Assembly (NCBI GenBank): GCA_028671895.1
Contig: CM053794.1
Location: 44,656,501-44,720,500, forward strand
Reading direction: 5' to 3'
Source of the DNA: Oenanthe sinensis
Lineage: Eukaryota > Streptophyta > Magnoliopsida > Apiales > Apiaceae
Length of the DNA stretch: 64,000 nt
The notes below the pieces were generated by a model that did not search any database, had not been told where the DNA came from, and saw nothing but the letters and a program-made list of their open reading frames with translations. How positions within the stretch are numbered: position 1 is the stretch's first letter; each line of letters begins with the position of its first letter. Shown here piece after piece: positions 37,501-49,249 of this stretch. A program made the position numbers and the translations under genes.

Positions 37501-39144
37501 CGTTGAGTTAGACCACGGAAAAAGTCTCTAGGTTACCGGAGAAAGCTAATGAAAAATGCAGAAGTTCCATATTTAAATTGTTTTAAGATCTGAATGGTCC
37601 CAACAACATATATCCACAAGCTTTATTGTGCATATGAGTGACTTGGCTAGACATGCTAGTAGTTTGAACCTTTTGTAATAAATCAGTGCATGACAACTTC
37701 CTAATTATTAAGATATTCAATGCTGGTAGGTTCAAAGGCACCACTAAACTTAGAGCAGTTTATAAAGGTAAGAGAGAAAGATTATCTACATCATCGTACC
37801 TTACGAAGGCGAAGCTTTTTGTCTTCCCCAGCTATATCATCTAAAGTGCAGTTATACCAGCAGTCAGCAGAGACTGGAGGGTCACCGTGAGGATTACAGG
37901 AAGGCGTGTCAGAATTAGAAATTAGAGGAGGCTCTCCGAGCTAAAAAAGAAACATAAAATTACAGAGTTAAGCAAAAAACAAGCCATCATATCATCATTA
38001 AAATTAAAGCTAGTCAAATTGTCGGCAATAGACACCTTCACAATGTCACCAATATTTCGACAGTCTCTATCAGGTGAGTGACCAACTGCCTCGTAGTTTA
38101 AATAAATTCTAATAGGCTGCTTTGCATTGTCTTGTTTCTCTGAAAAATCGGAGGCTTCAAGCAATGCCCTTCCCTTCCTTTGGAGGGGTTTTGAGATATA
38201 TTGCTCCTTATAAACCTGTCGGGATATAGAGTACACCTTGAACCCCGGTCTTTTCCTCTGTTCAATTATCTGATCGTGAATACAAGAATGTGATTGAATA
38301 TTCTTACTTCCCTTCTCAGAGTCTCGCCACGACAATTCATGTTTTTGGGATAAGGCATGACCAGCAGCCGACCATACCAAAACCAATAAAACCTGAAAGA
38401 GACGTAGGGGTAAAAATACATTAAATTCAGAGGACAGCAAAAGCTTCAATAGACAGAAACCAAGAAACAATAATGTCCTGACTACATTCCCAGTGCAAAA
38501 CACAACCCAAGCTACAATTCTGACCAAATAATTGCAGCAACCATGGAACACTACGAGTTTATTTGAGTATTGAGTTTTGACAGAAAACTCCATAAACTTT
38601 CAGTTCAAGAACACAAAAATTCTAAAGTCTAAACCAAATTTCCAATCAATTTGAATCAGTACCAAGTAGATTAGACAACTACCTACGTTTAACAGAATAT
38701 ATACATGTATATCTATGTAGTACAAAGGAAACATACTCTACAAAGCAACTAAAATTAAGCTAACCAAAAAGGGTAATTACCAAAACTAAAAATTAGGCAA
38801 CCTCAGAAAATGTCTCTTAATCACGTAAAAATAAAAACAGCAACTTTATCAAGATCGACTGTAAGCTGTAAAAGTATACATACATATACATATAAACTTT
38901 CCAACTATTTCCCAAAAAAAATTAGATAATAAATAGTTTTATCTTTTTCAATAATTAAACAAGAAAATACCCAGAAATAGAAAGCAAAACCTAAATTTAG
39001 AAGCACAAAATAAATACAAAAATACAAAAAAAGGAGAGAGAAAGATTCGGAATTTACCTTAATAAAAAGAAAAGTAAATCTGGGCCTTGTAGTAGAAAAT
39101 CTCACAAACACACATCGATTACAACTAGTAATCTTTAGCTCCAT
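31572..39144 (-). CDS. Leishmanolysin-like (M8) zinc metallopeptidase with EGF-like repeats, 840 aa, 17 exons
   Basis: Exons: 39144-39058, 38392-38036, 37940-37800, 37497-37365, 37233-37120, 37021-36948, 36858-36784, 35870-35778, 35652-35592, 35346-35014, 33950-33824, 33741-33642, 33523-33454, 33340-33188, 33104-33009, 32334-32015, 31760-31572; 2,523 nt in frame. N-terminal hydrophobic segment (FLFIKVLLVLVW) is a signal peptide or anchor. Zinc motif HEVMHVLGF is at ~301-309, the third ligand His probably at ~356 (SRHHYG) and the Met-turn at MNEIMTG, so the catalytic set is complete. The C-terminal part holds EGF-like Cys modules (CPNSCHFNGDCIDGRCHC, CPSNCNGHGKC, CDEQCSLHGGVC). Length equals what I recall for the single Arabidopsis orthologue. 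Likely membrane- or wall-associated protease of unknown substrate. One intron carries a transposon; coding exons look intact. Confidence 0.93.
34309..34925. mobile_element. Non-autonomous hAT-like insertion in intron 10 of the M8 gene
   Basis: A ~617-bp block with clustered TAGTCGAC palindromes near both ends (left 34326-34390, right 34838-34908), beginning CATGGTTGTCACGGC. Flanked by GTTACAAG (34301-34308) and TTTACAAG (34926-34933), a 7/8 match compatible with an 8-bp target duplication. Terminal inverted repeat is weak, so boundaries are tentative. Confidence 0.5.
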
Positions 39145-39530
39145 CGATTAACAACAATACACACATCGGTTCTATCAATTCGCCGCCGACTAGTCGCCGA
39201 TCGGCTCAGAAACCCATATAAATCTCTTGATTTCTGGCATTATAAATAAATTGCAGTCGAAATATATACAATTGTAGTGGTAAAAGGTAGTAAAGAGTGA
39301 AACTTTACTGAAATGTTTGTAAAAAGAATCCCACTTTGTTGATTAGAGAGTGAAGAAGAGTGATGGGTATCGTGGAAATTATGTTTAGAGAAATGGGTAA
39401 TAATTTATTTGGGGTGTAAATAAATGTTGAGTGAATTAGTGAGGAAATGTTGGCTGGGAAGATTGAGAGAGTCAGAGAGAGAGAGGAGAGAGAGATAATA
39501 GTTACGCGGATATATACAGTTCACGAAGCT
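39145..39530 (-). promoter_or_regulatory. Putative 5' leader and promoter of the M8 peptidase gene
   Basis: On the minus strand a TATA-like GTATATATCC lies near 39510, followed by a CT-rich stretch (39465-39497; GA on the plus strand), common in plant 5' leaders, and about 320 bp of leader to the ATG. Start site not verifiable. Confidence 0.35.
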
Positions 39531-40299
39531 ACAAGGGAATAGAAAAATGTGAAAAAAGGTGGAGTAGAGTTGATATTTTTAGAGTGTGCGTGTTTTTTTT
39601 ATGTGAAAACTTTTGTCTTTGTTTTTTGGATTCATATTATTTTGTCACCTTTTTGGTTTTTAAGTTACGTTTAATTTAATCGGTTACAATATTAAAATTT
39701 TGTATTTTTGGCGAAACTCTAGAACAAATAAAATCGCTCACTCTTTATAACGAGGGATCATATGTTGTTGGTTTTATTTGTATTTAATTTAATTTTAGAG
39801 TATTCCTCTTTAATACCTGTTTTTGAATTGCTCGAACTCAAAAATAATTTATAAGAAAAAATAATTATATATTCACATAATTAAACACTCGATTTTTTAT
39901 ATTAAAAAAATTGAGTAAGTATTAATTCAATAATAAAAAGTCATGTCGCATTTACAAAAATAGTCGTGTCGAACAAAAATAAAACAGAAATAATAGCTGA
40001 TTGATCCATTATTTTTAGGGATACTATCACGTCATTTGTTGAATATGATATATTTACATGTACCCGTTTCACCATATCCAGTTGAAGTTAATCGAGTTTG
40101 AGTTATCGACCATGATTGTAATCCCCTAAAAACTTTTATCACTAAATCAAACATCATGCTCTCACAAACAAAAAGGAGAGAAACGCCAAAAGTCTCACCA
40201 AAGAGACTACAACCAAATTGAAATTGCAAATTAAAACTAAAATTACAAAATAAAAGCAAGCTTTAGATCCAGAAAACGAAACCACAAAAACAAGAGAAA
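39531..40299. other. Intergenic region
   Basis: No gene recognised; small ORFs have no domain similarity. Confidence 0.5.
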
Positions 40300-40542
40300 T
40301 CGGACTCCTCGAAACCGAATAACCATCTGTTTAATCGGAGAAGACAGAAAATCTGGATACTCCGATAATTTTTTATCTAAGAATTTTAAAACTGGTCTTT
40401 TTAAAATCGAACTGGTCTTTTTAAAACTGAAATCGAAACCGATGGTTCGGTTGCGGTTGCGGTTTTCAATTTTTAAAATCGAAAATATGCGGATCCGATT
40501 CCGGTTTCGATTAAAAACCGAACCGAATCGCGCTCACCCCTA
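40300..40542. mobile_element. Fragment of a hAT-like element with GGTTCGGTT repeats
   Basis: Sub-terminal repeats of the ACCGAACCGAA type, ending CGCTCACCCCTA, the same end as the intact element at 46186-46822. I cannot find the left end, so it is truncated or diverged. Confidence 0.45.
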
Positions 40543-40647
40543 CCTGCAGTTATGTTTGGGAAAGAAAAAAAGGAGGCGGTTCTCTTGAGAATCGAGAGAA
40601 ATAGAATTAGACTATTCTATCTGAGTAAAATACATTAAAGTTACAAG

Positions 40648-41149
40648 CAGGGGCGGAGTCACCTTAGGGTCAGCCTAAGCGGTGGCTCCCCCGAGATTTT
40701 ATGTAGTATTTTTTTTTAAGTTTCATAGTATGCAGGCTTGCTAGTATTCCTTTTCACTGCGCATTTATCAAACAAAGAAGCAATTGAAAAGATATTAACA
40801 AACACATGTGATGTAAGATAACAAATATTGTATGGATGAGTTGTTTAATTTAATTGGATGCCTTTTAAAATTAAAAATATTATAATATATATAATCTTAT
40901 TACAATTATAATATATCTTCTAAATTAGAATGTAATTAAAATTATTATAAAATAATAAAATATTTAAGTTATAAATTAAAATTTTCTATTATCATATTAA
41001 TTTATTTTATTATTTTATATTATATTTTAATCATAATTTTATTTATATTTTAAGTTAACAATAAAATTATAATTCTTAAAAAAAAATTCTAATCAGTTTA
41101 GAGCCAAGATTTTGGCTCCTCCTGGACCAAATTCCTGGCTCCGCCACTG
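40648..41149. mobile_element. hAT-type MITE, 502 bp, perfect 8-bp target duplication
   Basis: Begins CAGGGGCGGAGTCACC and ends TGGCTCCGCCACTG, inverted repeat CAGKGGCGGAGYCA. Flanked on both sides by GTTACAAG (40640-40647, 41150-41157). Interior AT-rich, no ORF. Abuts the autonomous-type hAT element at 41158. Confidence 0.88.
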
Positions 41150-41157
41150 GTTACAAG

Positions 41158-44100
41158 TAGGGTGTAAACCGGATAATTCGGATACGGATTTGTCAATATC
41201 CGTATCCGAATCCGAATCCGAAAATCCGTATCCGTATCCGAATTCGGAAAATTTTAAAGGTTAATATCCGAATCCGGATCCGACGGATACTATCCGGATA
41301 CGGATAATATCCGGATCCGAATTCGATTTTTAATAATTTTTTTAAATTTATATTAAAAATTCAAAAAAAATTGCAAAAAAAAAATTAAAAAATTTAATTT
41401 TTTTTTAATTGAGTTAAAGGGATTTAAACCTATTTTATTTTTTAAAAAATTAATTTTTATTTATCTTTTCAATCTAATTTTGTTATCTTAATAATATTAA
41501 ACTCAAATGATATTTTTATATATGTCTATTATATTTTTACAATTATATAAAATTTGTATCATCGGTTTAACACAAACATGTACATTCATTCAGGCCAAAA
41601 AAATTTTAAAATAAAACAACATCACAAATGTCTTCTACGAGTCTGCAAATAATAAACAAAAGCAAAATAGTATTTCTTTGCCCACAAATCAGAATCCTCT
41701 CTTCCAATTTTCCTAAAAAAGGTAGAACCTGAAAAATCCATTAAAACAAAATTAGTATCTGCAAAATACATGTATACATAATATAATTAATTCGGAAATA
41801 CAGAACCAAACTAATTGACTAAAGAAAATTAAGAAAATGACTAGAATCCACCTTTAGTTTTTAGACTTCTCAGAAGTCTGCATCCCAGTCAATGTAGCTA
41901 GAACATGAACCATCCTCGACAACTTTTTCAAATTGACCTATAACATATTTAAAGAGTAAAAATACTATCAAACTTGTGTACCAGAACGTACATATAATGT
42001 AGATAACAAACCCTTAATTAAACACATAAATTATTAAAAACATACCATCTTTGATGTCCGGGAGCCAATCTTTCACACACATTAAGGTTTCAACTGACTC
42101 ATAATGTAAAGAAGATCGAGTGTCTGTGATAATTCTTCGACACTTACTAAAAGAACTCTCGGATGCAACAGAAGAAGTTGGAGTAGCTAGAATATCTTGA
42201 GCCATCCGTGCAAGTACTGGAAATTTAGGACCATTGAGCTTCCACCACTGAAGAATATCAAATTCAGTTTCCTTATCCATTGGAAACAAACCTTCTTTCA
42301 AGTATTCATCCAGCTCATTCTTTCTTGTGTGTTCCCCTAAATTACTACTTGCAACAAAATCTTGAAAACCACCCAACCATTCTCCATCAACTGAACTTCC
42401 AACTACTCCGCTGCCCGAATGCAAACTATTCCCCAGCCCACTATCTTTTCCAAAATTTTCAGAATATTCATTAAAAATCTGCATTAAAAACTCACGCATC
42501 TCGTCTATATAAAACTCAGCATGAAAATCATAGATTCCCTTGTATGCATATGAGACTATGGCCATCTTATATCTAGGATCTAGAATAACAGCAACTGTTA
42601 ATAACTTATTGCATTCATCCCAATACTTGTCAAATTTAAGTTGCATTTTTGAAGCCATCATACTAACCCAATCATCACTAGACTCAACCCACGTCTTAAT
42701 GCTTTTACGAATTTGAATCACATCAATAAAATACAAATTTGCAGTTGGATATTTGACCCCTGAATGTTTCTTTGTTATATCCGAAAAGATCTTCAAACAC
42801 TCACACACTTTCTTTCCATTTTCCCACTCAATTTCTGAAGGTAAACATTTGAATTCAGAGTCTAATTCTTTTAGACGTTCAATAGCAGGACGAAGTTCAA
42901 GAGATGCTACAATCATTTCATAAGTTGAGTTCCAACGAGTGTCAACATCTAAGGGAATGCGTCGCTTAGTGTTGAGTTTAGTTTGAGACAAGGCAAGGGT
43001 AAACTTTTCATCTCTTAAGGCAGAAGATCCAATATACTTTGCAGTTTTTTGAATTTTTACAATCAAGTGATCTAGCAATTCTAACCCACTCTTCACAATC
43101 AAATTAAGAATATGTGGTACACAACGCATGTGGAACGTGTCACCATTATGAACAAGTGCCTTTTTTCCATTTAACCATGTTTTAATACCCGAAAGCATCC
43201 CTAAATTATTAGAAGCATTATCAACAACAACCGAAGATAGCTTGTTATCAATATTCCACTCTAATATTCTCTCTTTCAACCACTCACTTAGATTAACACC
43301 ATAATGTGGGTATGGAACTACACGAAAAGAGATAATCCGTTTGTGCAAAACCCAATCATCATCAATATAGTGACAAGTGACACAAAAGTAGGATCGATTT
43401 TGATGCTTAGGCTTCCATCCATCAGTAGTAAGACTAACTCTAGAATTCAGATTTTCAATTTCTTTATAAATCCGCTCTTTCTCAGCCGTATACACACTTA
43501 CCAAATCAGATTTTACTGTATTTCTAGACCGATACTTGTAAGAAGGCATTATGTAAGAGATCCAAAGACGAAAGTAATCATATTCAGCCATTAAAAATGG
43601 CAAATCGTGTTTAGCAACCATTTTAGCATACAAAGCTCTTTCCATTGCTTGTTCAAACTTATGAACTCCTAATTTGGGTTGAGAATCCTCACTACTAACT
43701 TGTTTTCCTAAAAGCTTTTGAGATATAGGAACCTTTATTAATCTCATTCTACACTTTTCTGTATGATTCTTCAAATGAGTTGTTCCGTTATTACTTGCCC
43801 CATTGAAACTAGCATGACAATACTTACAAATAGCTTCAATTTTTTGCGTACCTTCTTTAGTGTCACTTTTAATGCGATCAAAGTGTTCCCAAACAACTGA
43901 TGTCAAAATCTTCTGTTTTTTCGCTGACTGCTCCTTTTTTTTGCTAGCCAAATCATCTTCTTTTGAAATTATAGTGCAATCTTGATCACTCCCGGAAATA
44001 TTTGCAGCACATTTTGTCGATACCATGCCAACGGAATTTGATGATGCCGAACCTGAAGCATTTCCTATAATTTTAAAGAACAAACATATTGTTTATAATC

Positions 44101-44889
44101 TAAAATAACCTTAAACTGAAAACTCAAAGATGGTACAAAGAAAAAAGAATTAAGATATACCTTGTTCCATTATTCAAAGATTTAGTAAGGGCGGACAGAT
44201 TGAGAAACTCAGATTAATCTGTAAATCGAATATGAAATACCCACTTAAACTCGTGTTAAATTAAAAGATAAGAATCATTATATGATTAAATATTTGATTT
44301 ACCTTATATGAACAAATCGAAATCCAATATAAGAATTAGATTTGGCTTTTGGGGTTTAGGGCTAGATCGAGAAGTGAGGCGGCTGAATAAGGTTAAGGGC
44401 TTGAGTTGAGGACTTGAGGCTGTGCGTGGAAGATGAAAAATTGAAATTGATTAAAGTTAGATATTTAGATGCATGTATAGTATATTGATTATTTTATTTG
44501 TATTGTATTTCAGTATTTGTATAGAATAGTAAATACCGTAGTCCGTAGATACCATACTAGTCACTAGATAGTACTATACATCATATCAAAAATTATTTTT
44601 AAAGTAAATTATAAAATATAAATATTTTATTAATTTAACATGATTAAATAATTTATTAAAATTTTAAGAAAATTATATATATATATATATATATTATACG
44701 CTTATTTTCGGATACGGATATTTTCGGATACGGATATGCCTATATCCATATTCGTATCCGCAAGTGTCGGATACAGATACGGATAATATCCGTTTTTCTC
44801 CGGATACGGATAATATCCGTTTTTTCCCGAATACGAATACAGATATTTCGAACGGATATCGGATATTTCGGATTTTTTTGACAGCCCTA
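41158..44889 (-). mobile_element. hAT transposon, 3.7 kb, transposase apparently intact
   Basis: Ends TAGGGTGTAAACCGG and, reverse-complemented from the right, TAGGGCTGTCAAAAA form a short imperfect inverted repeat. Target duplication GTTACAAG (41150-41157) and ATTACAAG (44890-44897) matches 7/8. Both ends carry dense CGGATACGGATA / TATCCG repeats (41165-41325 and 44700-44875), the sub-terminal transposase-binding type of array. One transposase gene inside. Confidence 0.88.
41870..44170 (-). CDS. hAT transposase (BED-finger, ricesleeper/DAYSLEEPER type), 698 aa, three exons
   Basis: The large open frame (44064-42046) lacks its own sensible ATG and stop. A 10-nt first exon, ATGGAACAAG at 44170-44161, followed by GTATATC, joins after a 96-nt intron to GAAATGC, giving MEQGNASGS. 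At the 3' end GATG|GTATG splices over 108 nt to GTCAATTTG, adding 22 residues ending DWDADF and TGA at 41870. Total 2,097 nt in frame. Domains: BED zinc finger ~60-108 (WEHFDRI, CKYC, HLKNH); RNase H-like catalytic core (LTTDGWKPKHQNRSYFCVT, CVPHILNLIVKSGL, DVDTRWNSTYEM); hAT C-terminal dimerisation region (DILQWWKLNGPKFPVLARMA, SSVASESSFS). No stop or frameshift, so possibly functional. A domesticated gene is less likely because terminal repeats and target duplications flank it. Confidence 0.85.
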
Positions 44890-44897
44890 ATTACAAG

Positions 44898-46185
44898 TAT
44901 TGATTTTTGATAAATATTGATCATTGAATTAAATACTTCGTGTATGTATACTACGTGTGATATAATTTCGTGTATATCGGATCATAAGTTCATAACTCCA
45001 AAAGACCTAGACACGCGTATATCTTTCCAGGGGATTAGATTGACCAATTAAGATCCAAAAGTTTATTAGCTAAAAGTATTATTCGATTAGGTTTAATAGA
45101 GTAGCATGTTTGTTGATACTTGACATGCAATTGTAACTGAAGGTCAGCATATTCTTTTCATTTTTCAACTTTATTTTTCCGTACGAGAACTATTGACTTT
45201 ATATGCATACTTTTAATTTCCATATTGTCAATATTAGCGTCGTTCATATAAATTTGAACAATCAGTGTCCATGCATTATTATAACTAACTCATACGCCCG
45301 TACAAGGCACATGCACACTCTGATAATCGATTAAATTTATAAATTTGATTTAACTATATTATTGTTTTAGATTTATGAGTCATGGTTTCATGATTATACA
45401 AATAATTTATCATAACTTAATTTTGTTAAATGAATAAGTTTAAAATATATCGTTAATCATACGATATTTCTCATAATAATTAAACATATTGAAATTTTAC
45501 ATGTAATTAAATTTTCAGTTATCGAATGTCAAATAATTTAATAAATAAACTTTTTTTGAAAGTGATCAAATTATCGAACATATATTAATCAATTCAACAA
45601 ATTCACATTACTCTGCACATATATTAAAATATTTTGTAATCAAGTGATGTAACTTGTATTTCGAGTTTTCTAATCACTTCCATATATTGTAAAATATAAG
45701 TGAATTTTTATGTCTCACGAATAATTCATTAATATCATTTGTTGATAAATTAATATACATAATCCCATATTGGTGATATATATGTGCGTGTGTGTATTAA
45801 TTATATAAAAAGTAATTATAAAGTAATTAATTTTATTAGTAGATATGAGATATTAATACATATAATAATATTATAATTAATAAGTATGTTAAATTGATAT
45901 GTATTTATAATGAAGGGGCTAAATGTTAATTTTACATACTTAAATTGATAAGTGAAATGTTTATAAGGTTATAATAGTAAAATTATTTTTGAATATAAGA
46001 ATATAAAAGTAATTTATAATGAATAAAAATTTTCCACAAAGGTGTGTGTTATGATACTACATAATAGGGAGATTTTCAGATTTTAGACCAATAACATTGT
46101 CAAGAGCATGTCACCTATGTTTGTTAGCCTAAATTCTAACATTATAATCTACCTAACCAATATTTAATAGTATTGCGGGCACAAC
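44898..46185. other. AT-rich intergenic region
   Basis: No gene or repeat recognised. Confidence 0.5.
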
Positions 46186-46822
46186 TAGGAGTGAGCATTT
46201 TTCGGGTTAGAACCGAGAACCGAACCGAACTGAACCGAAATTTCGGGTCTAGTTCGGTTCTTCCATAAATCGGGTCCGGTTCGGGTCCTAAAATTTAGAA
46301 AAGTTCGGTTCTCGGTTCGGTTCGGTTCTCGACATCCAAAACCCGAAAGAACCGAACCGAACCGATATTATATAATATATTTAAATAATATATATATATA
46401 TATTTACAATCATACCATAGAATTCAGTCTTTATAAATCTTATAAATCTGGACTTGTGAACTAAATCTGGACTTGAATTATTTTATTGCCAAGTTTTGTA
46501 GCTTTATAAAATATGTAATTTTTTTGGTTGTTAGTTGTCAAGAATGCAGTCAAATGATAAAATGGAAAGTAGATTGATTTACATTCATTAAATAGAAAGA
46601 TTTATTATATAATGTAAATTTCCCAGCCAATAAAATAAAAAAAATATACATTTTGGTTCTTTCGGGTTGGAACCGAACCGAACCGTAATTCACGGTTCGG
46701 GTCCGGTTCGGTTCTAACATAATTTCGGGTCCGGTTCGGTTCTGAAAAATTCTTATATTCGGTTCTCGGTTCTTTCGGGTCCGGTTCGGTTCGGGTCGGA
46801 TCGGACCCGTTGCTCACCCCTA
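46186..46822. mobile_element. Non-autonomous hAT-type element, 637 bp, perfect 8-bp target duplication
   Basis: Ends TAGGAGTGAGCA and TGCTCACCCCTA form an inverted repeat; both termini carry arrays of GGTTCGGTTC / GAACCGAACC. Flanked by GGCACAAC on both sides (46178-46185, 46823-46830). The ORF it contains is a repeat translation, not a gene. Confidence 0.88.
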
Positions 46823-46830
46823 GGCACAAC

Positions 46831-47813
46831 TTTGTTATCCATGGATGGTCATGGTCAGATACCATATTATTCGGGAGATCATATAATTAGAGCTCGCTAA
46901 GTCGTTTTAACTTTTAATAGCCTTTCACATTTGTGCAATTGCGAAAGTAAAATAGCAATATGTTTAAGCGTTTATTCTCTCTATTTGTAGATATCGTATA
47001 TCTTTTTATTATTGAATTGATTCCCCTTTTTTAAAATAAATATTAATTTTAATTATATTCCTCTATAAAACACTTAAAATTTTGTGCATACAAAAACCCG
47101 AGGAGGAAGTACATTACTAAAACTTCAAACACTATTTTCTACAGTAAAATTGAGTTTGCAGTAAATCGACATACGACATTGAGGTATGTGGCAGAAATAG
47201 GAAAATAAATGTGGCAGGTTAATAGTTCATGTCTTGAATTTCAGAAATTATTTTTAAAATTTAAAAATCAACAAACTATTATATGAATATACAAAAATTA
47301 AGAATGTACCGTGAATATAATTATTCATTAAATGTCATATATTATGACTTTTTTGTACTCTAGGGGAGTAATTTTGGGTCATATACGATGGCTTATTTGT
47401 ATTCTGAATGATTAATTTTGGTCATGATTGATGGTTAAAATGGTGTGTAATTGTATTTTGAAAATTTCATATTTAATTTGTGCCTTAATTTGTTTGTCTT
47501 GAGAAACAATTTTGACTGTGATTGATGGTTAATAAATACAATTAGTGAAATTTATTTTGACAGTTTCAAATTATAAATTTATGATTTTTAATTTCATTTA
47601 TGACAATTCATTAACAACATTTATTTGTCACTTTTGTTTTGATTGTCAAGTTTTAATTTCATTTATTAATTTTCAATGTAGTTTGTTTGAAATATATTAA
47701 AAATAAATTGGAATATTCTTAATTTTAATTTTTTAATTATAGTTTTAAATGATAAAATTTAGTAATTATATATTGTTTAAATATGTATATTATTATTTGT
47801 TAAACAATATGAC
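46831..47813. other. AT-rich intergenic region
   Basis: No gene recognised. Confidence 0.5.
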
Positions 47814-48881
47814 TGTTGCAGAAGGGGGGTTGAATGCAACTTACAAAATAATTATTTTTCTTGCTAACAACAAATAAGATAGTAACACTAGTAAGTATGA
47901 AATGCAGACAAACTTAAGCAATTATATGAGAACAGTTGTTTAACTTCAAAAAATAATTTTATTATTTTTTGTTTGCTACAACTGACTGAAAAATAATTCC
48001 AGCTACAAAGAAATAAGGACAATGGATTTGCTAATATTTCTTGTTTGAGAGAAGACCTAACTCAGTTGCATAAAGAAAAACGTTTGTGAGATACGTGTAT
48101 TTAAACTAAAACACATATCTCACTTATATGTGCACTTTTTTTTATCCTAGAATAAATCTCAAAATAGGAACTGTGATTTTATGGTTCAGCCTTGACTTCA
48201 TTCCATTTGTAGATAAAGTTGTGCTGAGATGACAAAAATCTTTGACGCCCGGTGCACACATTGTCCTTTTGCTTGTCTTCTCCTAATATGCAGTAGTAGG
48301 CTTGACAGACTAGATACTAATGTCTAAATCATTCATTTTGCTTTCACTATCTAATCTGCTACCTAGAACATACTGTCAGCTTCACTAAAAGTATATTGTC
48401 AACTTCTAGCTCCACTATGGTGACAATATATTTGGTTCTGCACACTTTGCTGTCAAGTCTCGATAGATCCTTGAACTTTACTGTCTCCAAAACTGCTGTC
48501 AACTATCCCCGCTAAACGTGTTATCAGTAAAACTTGTTGTCTGTGAATCTTCATTCTCCGCCAAATTTACTGTCATTGAAATAGTTGTTGTCATCTGTTC
48601 CTTCGTGTTGTCACTTGAATATGCTGTCGTATGGTTCAGTTGTAGAATGTTCCTGTCAAAGTCTTGACCCATGCGTGCCTGAACATTTTGTGAACTTCTG
48701 TCATGGATCATGTTATTGTATTTGTATAAGACAATAACTATTGAGACTTACTGTCATCTACTAGACTTTTAAGCATACTGTTACAAGTGACAATTAATAT
48801 ACTGTCAATATACACATGACAGTACATTTTACTTAGTTAATTTCTAATTAATCTAAGTAACTTCTAGTTTAATCCCTAACA
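47814..48881 (-). repeat. Solo LTR of a Sirevirus-type copia element (~1.07 kb)
   Basis: Plus strand begins TGTTGCAGAAGGGGGGTTGA and ends AATCCCTAACA, so TG...CA, sharing the AGAAGGGGG-TTGAATG block and the CCTAACA end with the LTR at 7699. No PBS beside it and no internal domain, so it is a solo LTR. The 5 bp outside the ends (ATGAC and GTATT) do not match. The interior is full of TGTCA and ACTGTC motifs. Confidence 0.7.
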
Positions 48882-49249
48882 GTATTTGTTAAGTTTAGGT
48901 ATCTAACCAAAGGGATCCTTTTTAGTTATATAATTATATAATAATGTATTAGAATACTTTAAGATATTATTTGACGATATTTATTGAGACGTTTTCTTTT
49001 ATTTTTTTTCTCTTATGATTTTCAGTACACAGAAAAAATGATTAAATTGACTTGCAGTGGGAGGCACAATACATGTATCAAGAAAGTTGAAGACTTTTCA
49101 ACTACTATACTTGTATTTTTTATTGATATTTTTGGGAGTTTCCTCTTCAAGCAGTAAGGTTTTATTGTATAAGCATTCAGAGACATCTTATGTATGTCTT
49201 TCGATTAGATGATAAACTTTATCGAATGAAAGAAATCTTTTTGATCATT

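Noticed and set aside
40032..40259. 75-aa ORF with hydrophobic start
   Set aside because: No recognisable domain, low-complexity leader, no splice or codon support.
46605..46865. ORF with T-E-P-D repeats
   Set aside because: Translation of the GGTTCGG terminal array of a hAT-type element, crossing its end.
48499..48711. 70-aa ORF
   Set aside because: Lies within the solo LTR and consists of translated TGTCA-type words.
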